Of a stretch of 64,000 nucleotides of DNA, positions 18,044 through 26,885 are shown piece after piece. Under the pieces are notes generated by a model. That model was not told the DNA's origin, did no database searches, and saw only the letters and a program-made list of their open reading frames with translations. Each line of letters starts with the position of its first letter. Within the stretch, counting starts at the first letter, position 1. Source of the stretch: Nostoc sp. NIES-3756 (GTDB taxonomy: Bacteria; Cyanobacteriota; Cyanobacteriia; Cyanobacteriales; Nostocaceae); assembly GCF_001548375.1 (NCBI RefSeq), contig NZ_AP017295.1, positions 2,452,501-2,516,500 of the forward strand. Direction: 5' to 3'. Made by a program: the position numbers and the translations under genes.

Positions 18044-19408
18044 ATGACAGTTACTTACAACCTACCCGAAGGCCCTAGAATCCCGCGCTTGGTGAGGTTA
18101 TTCAAGTTTATTACCCAGCCAATACAGTATGTGGAAGATTTTGCTAAGGTCTACGGTGATAACTTCACTATCTGGAGTAGCAGAGAATCGCATTTTGTAT
18201 ATTTTAGTCATCCCCAAGCATTAGAGAAGATTTTTACTTCTAATGCTAATTGTTTTGATACTGGGGGAGGAGGTAGCCCACTTTTAGAGTTATTACTGGG
18301 TAAGAGTTCTTTAATTTTATTGGAAGGCGATCGCCATCAGCGTCAACGTCAACTCTTAACGCCACCTTTCCACGGTGAAAGGATGCGGGCTTATGGTCAT
18401 GCTATCCGTGAAATTACGGGGCAAGTAACTCAGCAATGGCAGATGGGCAAGCCCTTCAATATCCGGGCTTCTATGCAGGAAATTACTATGCGGGTGATCT
18501 TGCGAGTAGTGTTTGGTGTAGATGAAGGATCAATGTTTGAGGAACTGCGGCAATTACTAACTATTTTGTTAGATTTTATGGGTTCACCTTTGATGTCCAG
18601 CACCTTATTTTTTGGTTTTACACAAAAAGATTACGGCGCATGGAGTCCTTGGGGGCGGATGGTGCGCCTCATCGAGAAAATTGACGAACTGATTTATACG
18701 TTGATTGATCAACGTCGGGCTGATGTCGCTGAAAACCGTCAAGATATTCTCAGTTTATTGATTTCGGCACGTTATGAAGATGGACAGCCGATGTCCAATG
18801 CAGAGTTACGTGATGAATTAATGACAATGTTGGTTGCAGGGCATGAAACTACTGCTTCCGCTTTGACTTGGGCATTTTATTGGATTGATAGTCTACCAGA
18901 GGTACGGGAAAAGTTATCCCAAGAATTAGATACTATTGATGAAAATTTAGAACCCAGCAGTATTGCTAAGCTGCCTTACTTAACAGCAGTTTGCCAAGAA
19001 ACTCTCCGCTTCTATCCCATTGTGCTGAACGCTTTCTTTAGACGAACCAACAACCCTGTAGAAATTATGGGTTATAAACTGCCGAAGGGAACATTAGTTG
19101 TTCCCAGTATTTATTTAGCCCACCATCGAGAAGAAGTTTATCCCCAATCTAAACAATTTAGACCAGAACGCTTTTTAGAAAGACAATTTTCCCCTTATGA
19201 ATACTTACCATTTGGCGGCGGAAATCGGCGTTGTATTGGTCTAGCATTTGCTCAATATGAAATGAAAATTGTCTTAGCAACAATCTTGTCACAGTTTCGA
19301 GTATCTAGACTTAGTAAGCGTCCAGTGCGTCCAGTGCGGCGCGGTTTAACCTTGGCAGCACCGGGTGGGATGAGGATGGTAGCGAGTAAATGGGGGAGTA
19401 GGGAGTAA
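18044..19408 (+). CDS. Cytochrome P450 (CYP110-like)
   Basis: A 454-residue soluble-type P450 with no N-terminal anchor. The I-helix oxygen-binding motif AGHETT is at residues 265-270, the K-helix ETLR(F) follows near 325, and the haem-binding loop FGGGNRRCIG puts the axial Cys at 397. CYP110 enzymes of Nostocales hydroxylate fatty acids or terpenoids; the substrate here cannot be read from sequence. No ferredoxin or terpene synthase gene is adjacent. The start ATG has no clear SD. Confidence 0.9.
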   Translation: MTVTYNLPEGPRIPRLVRLFKFITQPIQYVEDFAKVYGDNFTIWSSRESHFVYFSHPQALEKIFTSNANCFDTGGGGSPLLELLLGKSSLILLEGDRHQRQRQLLTPPFHGERMRAYGHAIREITGQVTQQWQMGKPFNIRASMQEITMRVILRVVFGVDEGSMFEELRQLLTILLDFMGSPLMSSTLFFGFTQKDYGAWSPWGRMVRLIEKIDELIYTLIDQRRADVAENRQDILSLLISARYEDGQPMSNAELRDELMTMLVAGHETTASALTWAFYWIDSLPEVREKLSQELDTIDENLEPSSIAKLPYLTAVCQETLRFYPIVLNAFFRRTNNPVEIMGYKLPKGTLVVPSIYLAHHREEVYPQSKQFRPERFLERQFSPYEYLPFGGGNRRCIGLAFAQYEMKIVLATILSQFRVSRLSKRPVRPVRRGLTLAAPGGMRMVASKWGSRE

Positions 19409-19445
19409 CCCACCCCTAACCCCTCCCAGGAGGGGAACAGGGAGA
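19409..19445. repeat. Dispersed CCCACCCCTAACCCCTCCC repeat
   Basis: CACCCCTAACCCCTCCCAGG continuing into AGGGG, with CCCCTCC/GGAGGGG able to pair. Almost the same sequence recurs at 36586-36615. Located just after the P450 stop; could form a hairpin in the transcript. Confidence 0.5.
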
Positions 19446-19476
19446 CAAGGGAGATAATAAATTCAATCCTATCTCC

Positions 19477-20214
19477 TTACAATTTTTCTAACAACCACTT
19501 CACAGCAGCATTAACATCTGCAACTTGTTCGCCGTCTGGGACTGGTGGACGCTTTACCATGACAACTTGTATGCCTAATTCTCGTGCTGCGATAATTTTG
19601 GCGTATGTGGCGTTACCACCGCTATTTTTACTGACGATGGTGTCGATATTATTTTGAATCAGAATTTCTCTTTCTTGAGCGAGGGTGAAGGGGCCGCGAT
19701 CGCACAATATCACCCCAGGCGGCACTAAGGCATCAGCAACCGGGGGGTCAATCATGCGCATGAGAAACCAAATATTTTGTAGGTGAGCAAAAGCAGCAAG
19801 TTCTTGTCTACCAACTGTTAAGAATACTCTTTTTGCTTGGTTTTCTAAAACATCGGCGGCGGCGCTGGTACTATCAACTTCAATCCAGCAATCACCTACT
19901 ACTTTTTCCCACTGTGGACGAATTAACATTAAATGGAGTATGCCGACTTCACGCGCTGCCGTTGCCGCATTCAGAGAAATTTGGGATGCAAAGGGATGAG
20001 TGGCATCAATTAATACATCAATTTGCATTTGATGGAGATACTCAGCTAGTCCAGCCGCACCGCCAAAACCACCGACGCGAACGTTACCAGATGGGAGGAT
20101 AGGTTCACGGGTGCGGCCAGCTAAAGATGCGATCGCCTCAATACCTGGGATATTTGCTACTTTGGCGCTGAGTTCGGCGGCATCTCCGGTTCCACCTAGA
20201 ATTAAAAGGCGCAT
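19477..20214 (-). CDS. cobK: Precorrin-6A reductase
   Basis: A 245-residue NAD(P)H-dependent reductase of cobalamin (corrin ring) biosynthesis. Motifs visible: N-terminal LILGGTGDA (4-12), DATHPFA (about 70-76), CDRGPFTLAQE, and SKNSGGNATYAK near residue 195, all typical of CobK/CbiJ. It follows a DUF1636 gene by 82 bp, and both lie downstream of a cobalamin riboswitch, so expression should drop when B12 is plentiful. Confidence 0.87.
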   Translation of the reverse strand: MRLLILGGTGDAAELSAKVANIPGIEAIASLAGRTREPILPSGNVRVGGFGGAAGLAEYLHQMQIDVLIDATHPFASQISLNAATAAREVGILHLMLIRPQWEKVVGDCWIEVDSTSAAADVLENQAKRVFLTVGRQELAAFAHLQNIWFLMRMIDPPVADALVPPGVILCDRGPFTLAQEREILIQNNIDTIVSKNSGGNATYAKIIAARELGIQVVMVKRPPVPDGEQVADVNAAVKWLLEKL

Positions 20215-20220
20215 TGGAAC

Positions 20221-20247
20221 AATTCAAAATTCAAAATTCAAAATTAA
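20221..20247. repeat. Heptamer repeat AATTCAA
   Basis: Tandem AATTCAAA-type units between cobK and the DUF1636 gene, same family as the run at 39281-39302. Confidence 0.5.
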
Positions 20248-20296
20248 GATAACCCTTTCCCCAATCTCCACGAATCAATATTTGTATATTGAACTA

Positions 20297-20704
20297 CTAG
20301 TTATTGCTGGGTAGGGCTGGAATCTTGGCTAAAATACCCTTTTTTAAAGGTTCGGGGCGTTCTGACCAAGGTAGTAAACCATCTGCTTTATCGTAGTATT
20401 TAGCAGCACATTCCAGCACCGCAGAGACATTATCATCTAAGCTCAAATCACCGAAAAGATAGGTTAATTTGCCTTTACCAGTAAAAGCAACAACACAAGA
20501 ACGGTTGCAAGCACTCATACATTCAACTTCTTGGATGGGAAATTTATCTTTTAATTCCCAATCTTGTGCTAATTGCTGGAGTTGGTTTAAAAGTTTTTGA
20601 CCGCCACTTTCACCTACACGCTTACCATCTTGCCAAACACTCGCGCAGGTTTTGCAAACAAATAAGGTGTGTTCAGCCACACCCAAAGAATTAACAGTAG
20701 TCAT
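20297..20704 (-). CDS. DUF1636 metal/Fe-S-binding protein
   Basis: A 135-residue thioredoxin-like ferredoxin-type protein. Two Cys in FVCKTCASVW (about 15-20) and two more in ECMSACNRSC (about 62-70) form the expected cluster or metal site. DUF1636 proteins are commonly found with cobalamin or metal-uptake genes. Here the gene is the first of the riboswitch-controlled unit and is followed by cobK, suggesting a role in cobalt handling or corrin synthesis. No exact function is known. Confidence 0.8.
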   Translation of the reverse strand: MTTVNSLGVAEHTLFVCKTCASVWQDGKRVGESGGQKLLNQLQQLAQDWELKDKFPIQEVECMSACNRSCVVAFTGKGKLTYLFGDLSLDDNVSAVLECAAKYYDKADGLLPWSERPEPLKKGILAKIPALPSNN

Positions 20705-20727
20705 CCGTACCTCGCAGATGTTGAGAA

Positions 20728-20900
20728 GATCATAGATAAAATTCGGCGGGCATTCTGGCTGGGAAAGTCAACACAATTACTTTCCTTCACAGTTGCGGGA
20801 CAGCGCCGGATTTTCACCGTGAGCCTACAGCACAGCATAGGCATACTTTCCCCGTTACCTCTGGTGACTGCTCCCCACCAGAACCGAACATTCACTCAAT
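20728..20900 (-). promoter_or_regulatory. Cobalamin (B12) riboswitch
   Basis: On the minus strand the order is GGTAACGGGGAAAGT, then GGTGAAAATCCGGCGCTGTC followed by CCGCAACTGTGA, then the B12-box-like GCCAGAATGCCCGCC near 20755-20741. These are the conserved blocks of the cobalamin aptamer. It ends about 25-35 nt before the DUF1636 start, so it probably acts on translation or on a nearby terminator. Expected effect: repression of DUF1636-cobK by adenosylcobalamin or a related form. Confidence 0.92.
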
Positions 20901-20906
20901 CGTAAC

Positions 20907-21401
20907 TTAAAAGCGTAAACCTACACCACCTTGGACAGCGACAGCCGCCCCGCCGCCTTCACGATAGGCATCAAAAGCGATGACGGCATTACCAAACAAC
21001 ACAGTATTACTATTAGGAACGACGTAATCAATACCTGGTTGTAGAGCAAAGCTAATTTTGTCACCTACAGGAGAGGCGCTATTACCGCCAGTCAAAACTA
21101 ACCCCGCACCCAAATAAGCATCTGTTTGCCAATTCAAGGGGATGTCATAAGAAACTGTGGGTACAACGGCGGTATTTTGACCTACTAAAGCTTGAGCGCG
21201 GAAGGAAATAGGTGATTCTAGCAGTTTGTAGCGAAAAGCTAACACCCCCCCTACTTGAATACCATTAGTAAAACCAACAGTCGGCCCGATACCAACATAA
21301 CTACCGTATGCAACTTGTGCTTGTGCTGGCTGAGTATTAATAATCAGACTCAAAGCAGAACTAGTACCCAGCACTGCAACTAAATAAGGTAAAAATTTCA
21401 T
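20907..21401 (-). CDS. Small secreted beta-barrel-like protein
   Basis: A 164-residue exported protein. The ATG at 21401 is preferred because AGGAG lies 7 nt upstream; the GTG at 21416 overlaps that SD. A signal peptide ends near residue 29 (QPAQAQ). The rest alternates hydrophobic and Gly-rich beta strands (GSYVGIGPTVGF…, AYLGAGLVLTGG…) and ends with Phe (GGVGLRF), as outer-membrane barrels do. No family named. Confidence 0.65.
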   Translation of the reverse strand: MKFLPYLVAVLGTSSALSLIINTQPAQAQVAYGSYVGIGPTVGFTNGIQVGGVLAFRYKLLESPISFRAQALVGQNTAVVPTVSYDIPLNWQTDAYLGAGLVLTGGNSASPVGDKISFALQPGIDYVVPNSNTVLFGNAVIAFDAYREGGGAAVAVQGGVGLRF

Positions 21402-21607
21402 CACCCGACTCCTCACACCATCTTGGATTTTGAAAGTTCCTTTGAATACTTATGTTATCGCTGATGTTGGTTCTAGGTCATGGGTAATATCAATATGAAA
21501 ACTCAAAATTTAAAATTCAAAGTTAATAAATATACAGTAAATTTAGAAAAACATGAAAAAGGGCATAAGGGTAATAGCTTCCCCTACACCCCTACACACC
21601 TAAATAA

Positions 21608-23788
21608 TTAGGGACAACGGGGATGAATCCCGCCTTGAGTGCAAATGTAAGCTAGTTGCTTGGCATCTAAATTTTTGGCTTGAGTAAAATCTACCCCTTT
21701 CACTACCGCAGACACTGAACCTAAATCTGGGGTTTGGACAAATTGATCAGATGGGTCTTGTTTGCTGGGGGTGAGGATTGTATTTTTAAAATCAGCGCCT
21801 GCAACATTTGCTCCCCGTAAATCTACAAGGCTTAAGTCGGCATTTTGCAGATTAGCATTTTCTAGTTGAGCAGAGCGTAAAATTGCACCTGTCATTCTCG
21901 TGGCGCTGAAGTCAGCATTACTAAGATTGGCTCGTTCTAAATCAGCACCAGAAAGGTCTGAATTTTGCCAACTAGTTTTAGTGAGGTTTGCAAACGATAG
22001 TTGAGTACCTATGGCGATAACTCGACCCAGACGCGCACCATAAAGGTTAGCTTCTTGCAATTTAGCATCACCTAAATCTGCCCCTGTCAAGCTGGCATTT
22101 TCTAAAACAGCATTTCGTAAATCGGCTCCAACTAATTGAGCGCTGCTGAGATTTGCACCAATTAAGCGTGCATTTGCTAAGTTAGCTCTGTTGAGGGTGG
22201 CGCGGCTTAAATCGCTGCGAGTCATGATGACGCGGCTGAGGTTTGCATCAGTGAAATTGGCTTGTTTCATCTGGGCTTGACTTAAATCAGCGATCGCATC
22301 GTCAAAAGTATCCCAGCGTCCATCTTCGCCAACACCACGAAAACGGCTACCCTTAAAACTAGCTTGGTTGAGATTAGCACTTTTAAATTTGATGCCTGAT
22401 AAATCACTGTTATCTAAAACCAAGCTGAAGTAGGAACCACCTACAGTACCACTTTGACCAAGTTGAGTCCGGCTGAGGTCAAGCCCTAAGGTTTTACCAC
22501 TGTAAACATTCAGAATTTTATTAATTGTCTGTTGGTTAACTTGTAGGCGCTTTTGTCGAGTTTCCCGTTCTGGGGAGGCGCTACCAACAGAGTCTAATTC
22601 TGTAGCCAAGAACTGATTTTTGTTTTGTAATTCGGGTATGGCGGCGGTTCCCACACTGGTTAGCGACTGTTGAATGGTGTCTATCAGGATGGGGTTAGTT
22701 TCCTTCACCATCATATCCGTCAAAAACTGGATAGATTGGAAATCTTTGAGACTACCCAAAGCTAAAATTGTTCTTTGGCGGTCTTCAATGGTAGCCCCAG
22801 ACTCAGGACTTAATTGTTGCACCAGTGCCAAGAACTGCTGACTATTAACTTTTTGTGATTCCCGATTCCCTTGCTGAGTTTGAATGTAAACTTGAGTACC
22901 AATTAAGGTGGCCAGTACCGCAGTCATACTGGTGAGAGCGACACCGAACAAGGTGAGGCTAGGGTTTTGCTGCATCCGCCGCCACAGGGAAACCAAGCTG
23001 CTGTTATCTGTAGCGATTACTTCTGATTGAGGATAGCTCATGGCCATTGCTGTTGCAGCTAATGCCTGATTTCCCCCGTCAGTCTGATTAGCAGCCGCTA
23101 AACTCCGTCCACTAGCAGCTACATCGGCGGCTGGTATGGGGCGATTGGCATCGACTACATAAGTCCCTGCTAACCAATCATGTAAAGCTTTCCGTCCTTG
23201 GCGTGCGGGTAGGGCTAAAGCTTCACCTACCACCATCAACACTGCCAATGAGGTGAACAATGGTAAGTTAGGAAAAGCAAAGCTGTAGCGCCAGAGAATG
23301 TAAGCAACGGACATAGGTACAGTCCAACGACCAATGCCTTCCCTGACCACAACGGCTGCTAAACCTGGGGGAGTACCTTCTTCGTTGACGACCTTAACAC
23401 CAAACCAGCGTTTAGGAAGGGTGCTACCTGTTTTTGCTAGTAAGTATAATTGCCACCATGAAAGGGTTGTAGGTGCTAATAAAGCTAACATCCATAAGTA
23501 ATTAGTTGGCCAAGCTACATTACGAATACCGTAGTCTGCTGGTAATGCCAAAGGTCTAGCGATCGCTCTTTCTGTAACCACTAATACTGGATGAAGCGGT
23601 TCTCGATTAATATCACTTCTAGAATTGACAAATACACCCAAACCATAGGGAACCAAGCCGGCGGTAGCCAATAAGCTCATTTCTGTCACCCAAGCCGCCA
23701 AGCGTCTTGTGACTAAGGGCATTGAACTGGTTTTGGCTGGATTTTTACCAGGGGAATTATTAGTTTTTTTAACAATTGGGGTGGTCAT
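21608..23788 (-). CDS. RDD-domain membrane protein with pentapeptide repeats
   Basis: A 726-residue protein. Residues about 25-215 form an RDD domain with several membrane segments (TRRLAAWVTEMSLL…, LPKRWFGVKVV). A further transmembrane segment sits near 280-300. A helical region (about 320-430) resembles HEAT-type repeats, and from about 435 to 690 there are tandem A(N/D)LxX pentapeptide repeats (ANLSSAQLVGADLRNAVLEN…), predicted to form a right-handed beta helix. The role is unknown; RDD proteins are implicated in transport. A small membrane protein gene lies 57 bp upstream and is probably in the same operon. Confidence 0.82.
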   Translation of the reverse strand: MTTPIVKKTNNSPGKNPAKTSSMPLVTRRLAAWVTEMSLLATAGLVPYGLGVFVNSRSDINREPLHPVLVVTERAIARPLALPADYGIRNVAWPTNYLWMLALLAPTTLSWWQLYLLAKTGSTLPKRWFGVKVVNEEGTPPGLAAVVVREGIGRWTVPMSVAYILWRYSFAFPNLPLFTSLAVLMVVGEALALPARQGRKALHDWLAGTYVVDANRPIPAADVAASGRSLAAANQTDGGNQALAATAMAMSYPQSEVIATDNSSLVSLWRRMQQNPSLTLFGVALTSMTAVLATLIGTQVYIQTQQGNRESQKVNSQQFLALVQQLSPESGATIEDRQRTILALGSLKDFQSIQFLTDMMVKETNPILIDTIQQSLTSVGTAAIPELQNKNQFLATELDSVGSASPERETRQKRLQVNQQTINKILNVYSGKTLGLDLSRTQLGQSGTVGGSYFSLVLDNSDLSGIKFKSANLNQASFKGSRFRGVGEDGRWDTFDDAIADLSQAQMKQANFTDANLSRVIMTRSDLSRATLNRANLANARLIGANLSSAQLVGADLRNAVLENASLTGADLGDAKLQEANLYGARLGRVIAIGTQLSFANLTKTSWQNSDLSGADLERANLSNADFSATRMTGAILRSAQLENANLQNADLSLVDLRGANVAGADFKNTILTPSKQDPSDQFVQTPDLGSVSAVVKGVDFTQAKNLDAKQLAYICTQGGIHPRCP

Positions 23789-23845
23789 TTAGATAATTTC
23801 CTTTAGAGTTATTTCTTTGCCCTTTCCGGCATGATTAACATAAGA

Positions 23846-24172
23846 CTATTGCTTATTTTGCGAATTGCCAGATACAAAAAATTTGTATCCAAGATACACT
23901 AACCCGGCCAATAGCGCCAAAGATATTGCCGATACAACGGCTTTTACCACCATTTGGGCGATCGCTAGCCCTAATATTACCGACACACTCCCAACTATGA
24001 GCTTATTTGTTCCCGATAAGCCGTTAAACCAGATTTTTATTTTCTGGAAGTTGGGTGGCCAATTTAACCAACTCAACGGGGAATTTTTGTCTGGTACTGA
24101 GGACTGTGACTTCATTTCCGCCTCTAGCTGTTGCAGACGGCGTTGTAAATCATCTTCTGGTTGAGGATTCAT
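23846..24172 (-). CDS. Small two-pass membrane protein
   Basis: 108 residues: a polar N-terminal helix (LQRRLQQLEAEMKS), then two hydrophobic segments at about 55-75 and 78-98. Not recognised. Likely co-transcribed with the RDD/pentapeptide gene downstream. Confidence 0.6.
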   Translation of the reverse strand: MNPQPEDDLQRRLQQLEAEMKSQSSVPDKNSPLSWLNWPPNFQKIKIWFNGLSGTNKLIVGSVSVILGLAIAQMVVKAVVSAISLALLAGLVYLGYKFFVSGNSQNKQ

Positions 24173-24518
24173 AGGATACTTACCAAGGGGAAGGGGAATT
24201 AAAAAATAGATTAGAAGACAAGGGAGAACAGGAAGACAAGGCAGAGCAAAATTCTTTTCCAGTTCCTATTGCTCCTAATCTCCACTGCTGATAGTAGTGG
24301 AAGTCCTGAGTTTCCCAATCCCTAGTTTCTCTTTTCAAGACAGGCATCTTATTAATTAGATACTTTATCTAATCTTTAATATTTAGCCATATATTCATTA
24401 ATTTAGTAGATAAAATTTTATACAGTGTATTTTGGAACATAGACAGTTAAGCAACGTCTTATAAATCAGACTATTTATATTTATATCGCTCTAAAAATAG
24501 TCGGGAGCATTAATTCAT
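24173..24518. other. Intergenic region between divergent genes
   Basis: About 345 bases holding the promoters of the divergent 23846-24172 and 24519-24980 genes. A purine-rich stretch at 24220-24250 resembles other dispersed repeats here. Nothing else seen. Confidence 0.4.
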
Positions 24519-24980
24519 ATGAGGAAGTTTAACTTATTTCAACTTGTTCCCGCAGCTTTGGCGATGATTTTGGCATCCAGTCAAGCCAATTTGGCTCAAG
24601 TACCACCAGTTCAAATTAGTAAGAAGTTACCTTCAGAACCATTGGTTCTGAGTGGACAGTCTGGTACATCAGTAAAAAGTAATTGTGGTAATGTCAGTGC
24701 TACTCCTAATCAAGTTATCCAAGTTAAAGAAGCACTACCTTACTTAAGATTGACCGTTGAAAGTGAAGGAAAACCTACACTATTGATTGATGGGCCTGGT
24801 GGACGTTTCTGTGTTTTAGCAGATAGCTACTCAGGGGGTAAACCTGAATTTTCTGGTTACTGGGACTCAGGAAGGTACTTAATATACATAGGTAATTTAT
24901 CCCCAGGTCAGTATAACTACAAGCTTTTAATTTCGCAAGAAAAAGTACCAAACAGCAAAAGAGTTAGGCAGGATCAGTAA
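24519..24980 (+). CDS. Secreted hypothetical protein
   Basis: 153 residues with a signal peptide (about 1-26, ending in LAQ). The mature part is beta-rich with two Cys (SNCGNV and GRFCVL) that could form a disulfide, and a YWDSGRYLIYIGNLSPG segment that resembles periplasmic beta-sandwich proteins. Family not recognised. Confidence 0.6.
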   Translation: MRKFNLFQLVPAALAMILASSQANLAQVPPVQISKKLPSEPLVLSGQSGTSVKSNCGNVSATPNQVIQVKEALPYLRLTVESEGKPTLLIDGPGGRFCVLADSYSGGKPEFSGYWDSGRYLIYIGNLSPGQYNYKLLISQEKVPNSKRVRQDQ

Positions 24981-25095
24981 ATTAAAGAAGTGCTGAGTTG
25001 TGTTAGCGGTAGCGGGGCGATGAGCAGCGTGCTGAGTAATTATTTTCTCCCTGCTTCCTCATTCCCCGGTTGGTAAGCTTAGTCGTACCACTCCG

Positions 25096-25146
25096 TGGTT
25101 CGCGGTAGCGTTGCGTAGCAAAGCAAGCTACGCAGAGCGTGGCGTT
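25096..25146. repeat. Palindromic GCGTAGC-type repeat
   Basis: GCGTTGCGTAGC … GCTACGCAGAGCG, a nested inverted repeat of the class dispersed in Nostoc genomes; related text occurs at 25930-25975 and 39205-39222. Confidence 0.45.
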
Positions 25147-25156
25147 TAGCCATATC

Positions 25157-25351
25157 TCATCTTCCTTTTCTACAATTAGAAAGACAAGCTTCCAAGTGCG
25201 GACAGTCTTCACACTGGATTTCTTTACCAGGGTTAGGACAGCCACAGGGAGGATTGACAAAACAATCTTTTGGGTCTGTAGGATATACAGGCTTTTTGGA
25301 CAAAAATTGTAAAGCAGCTTCTTGTAGACAAAAAATACAATCTTGTACCAT
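25157..25351 (-). CDS. Small Cys-rich protein
   Basis: The ATG at 25351 has a fitting SD (GAGGTG, ending 4 nt before it), giving 64 residues; the longer frame from 25423 has none. Ten Cys are spread as CIFC, C, CGC, C, CEDC, C, C, so a zinc- or Fe-S-binding protein is likely. Not recognised. The next gene upstream (25449-25649) is on the same strand. Confidence 0.55.
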   Translation of the reverse strand: MVQDCIFCLQEAALQFLSKKPVYPTDPKDCFVNPPCGCPNPGKEIQCEDCPHLEACLSNCRKGR

Positions 25352-25448
25352 CTTCACCTCTTGATAAGACTTGTAATTACAGCGCACTACCCACAATAAA
25401 TCGATAAACCCATCTTTTCTCACTTCCCCTACATCTTGAAAGATAGAA

Positions 25449-25649
25449 TTATGACGCTACTGACCACCTAACCCATGCTGAAACTTTGTCTTCCACTACA
25501 AATACTCGCTTGCGTGAATTAGCGGTTTCAGCCACAAGTACTTTTAATGTCGCGTTATCTACATGATTAGTAGGGGAATTGCCATAACCAACAACTTTTC
25601 CTAAATGCCCAGTTTGTTGATTAATTACATAATCTCCAATGGAGAACAT
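25449..25649 (-). CDS. Small SH3-like hypothetical protein
   Basis: 66 residues beginning MFSIGDYVINQQTGHLGKVVGYG, a pattern of small beta-barrel domains that read 'F.GD.V…G..G.VVG'. It may bind nucleic acid or protein. It precedes the Cys-rich gene by about 100 bp and probably shares its transcript. Confidence 0.5.
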   Translation of the reverse strand: MFSIGDYVINQQTGHLGKVVGYGNSPTNHVDNATLKVLVAETANSRKRVFVVEDKVSAWVRWSVAS

Positions 25650-26247
25650 AAGAGTATTACAATTTGTTAAATAGATTTAATATTCTCTATTATTCTCTAT
25701 AAAAGCTTTAAGAAGTGCTTCATACTTCCAGGTTGTTTAAATCAAAACTTCAGTCATATTTTCAATTTATCCATTATCTTCCTTTGGATATAAGTAATTA
25801 ATCCTGATTGAATTATTCACTGTATTCACAACTTGTTTATGTATTCAATTAAATTAAGATAAAAAATAATATCTGTAAGTAGAACAGATTAAATAATTAA
25901 AGGCTCGTAGTAAGAACTTTAGTTCTCTCTGCGTTCGCATAGCGTGTCGTAGACAGACGCTCCGCGAACAAAAAAGGACTAAAGTCCTTACTACGAACTG
26001 AATCCTATTTTTTTACATTACTTAACATAGTTTGGTTTTTTCAAGTCGTTTTACTTAATTCGGGTTGTGTATTCAAATTAACGCGGATAAAACTCTATTA
26101 TGCTTTTTTGTGCTTACACTAGCTTAGTTTTTTGTTCACTATCGAATTTCTATAGAATCTACATAAAATTAAACTGTGGTGCTTTATAGCATACACCACA
26201 GTTTGTTGAGTAATAGATTAAGAAAAGAATAGAAAACTTAAACTAAT
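25650..26247. other. Gene-free region with palindromic element
   Basis: About 600 bases. Apart from the 92-base palindromic element at 25905-25996 it is AT-rich and featureless by eye. Confidence 0.45.
25905..25996. repeat. Palindromic GTAGTAAG element with terminal inverted repeats
   Basis: TCGTAGTAAG (25905-25914) and CTTACTACGA (25987-25996) are perfect terminal inverted repeats enclosing a second palindrome (GCGTTCGC…GCGAAC). Related sequences are at 26857-26878, 34701-34720 and 44102-44131, so it is a dispersed family. Confidence 0.6.
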
Positions 26248-26745
26248 TTAAGCTTTTGTGTTTGCTGACTTAATCAACCGCGATTTTTTACCTACTAATA
26301 AACCTATTCCAATCACCGATAAGCCAAGAATGGATGCTGGTTCAGGAACGCTACTGTAATTCACAGACTCTACACTGGTCGCATCAATAAAACTGTCTCT
26401 ATAGACTGAAAATTTATCTGGAATGATAAATTCTATTCCTAAAAATTGTTGGTTAGCAATTTTACCGGAAAAATCACTCCAAACCGACGCATTTGAGTAG
26501 TCTGCTTCAGTAAATGTCTGACCACCATAGTTAGCAACAATTTTTAAACCTTCTGCAACTGTAGCTTGTTGGTCATCTGCTACTGCTGCTTGGTCAAAAG
26601 AAAAAAAGCCGGTAAGTGTTTTACTCGTGTTGGAGAAGTTATAGCTGATGGTGGCTGCTTGAGTGGGAATACTCTTTCCTAAAGCGAATATGAGGGTAGT
26701 TCCTGCTGTTACAGCTGCTAATTGTTTGAAGATAGAGCCAGTCAT
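26248..26745 (-). CDS. PEP-CTERM protein
   Basis: 165 residues with an N-terminal signal peptide (to about residue 30, TQAA), a Ser/Ala-rich beta-type domain and a C-terminal sorting signal: VPEPASILGLSVIGIGLLVGKKSR, i.e. PEP motif, hydrophobic helix and basic end. Such proteins are exported and processed by exosortase in many bacteria. No exosortase gene is in the window. Confidence 0.8.
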   Translation of the reverse strand: MTGSIFKQLAAVTAGTTLIFALGKSIPTQAATISYNFSNTSKTLTGFFSFDQAAVADDQQATVAEGLKIVANYGGQTFTEADYSNASVWSDFSGKIANQQFLGIEFIIPDKFSVYRDSFIDATSVESVNYSSVPEPASILGLSVIGIGLLVGKKSRLIKSANTKA

Positions 26746-26856
26746 TTTTTGCCTCGATTTAAAGAACAGATGGCAGTTGGTGAAGTATTTTTATGAGAGA
26801 GAAAGCGGTTTTTTGGCTACTTTCTCTACTACTTTGTTTGATAGTTGGGAAAAATT

Positions 26857-26878
26857 AGGACTAAAGTCCTTACTACGA
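26857..26878. repeat. Half copy of the GTAGTAAG palindrome
   Basis: AGGACTAAAGTCCTTACTAC followed by GA, matching the right arm of the element at 25905-25996. It lies between the PEP-CTERM and phosphatase genes. Confidence 0.5.
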
Positions 26879-26885
26879 ACTTGTA

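Noticed and set aside
25003..25260. 85-residue minus-strand frame
   Set aside because: Covers repeat DNA and overlaps the Cys-rich gene in another frame; unlikely to be real.
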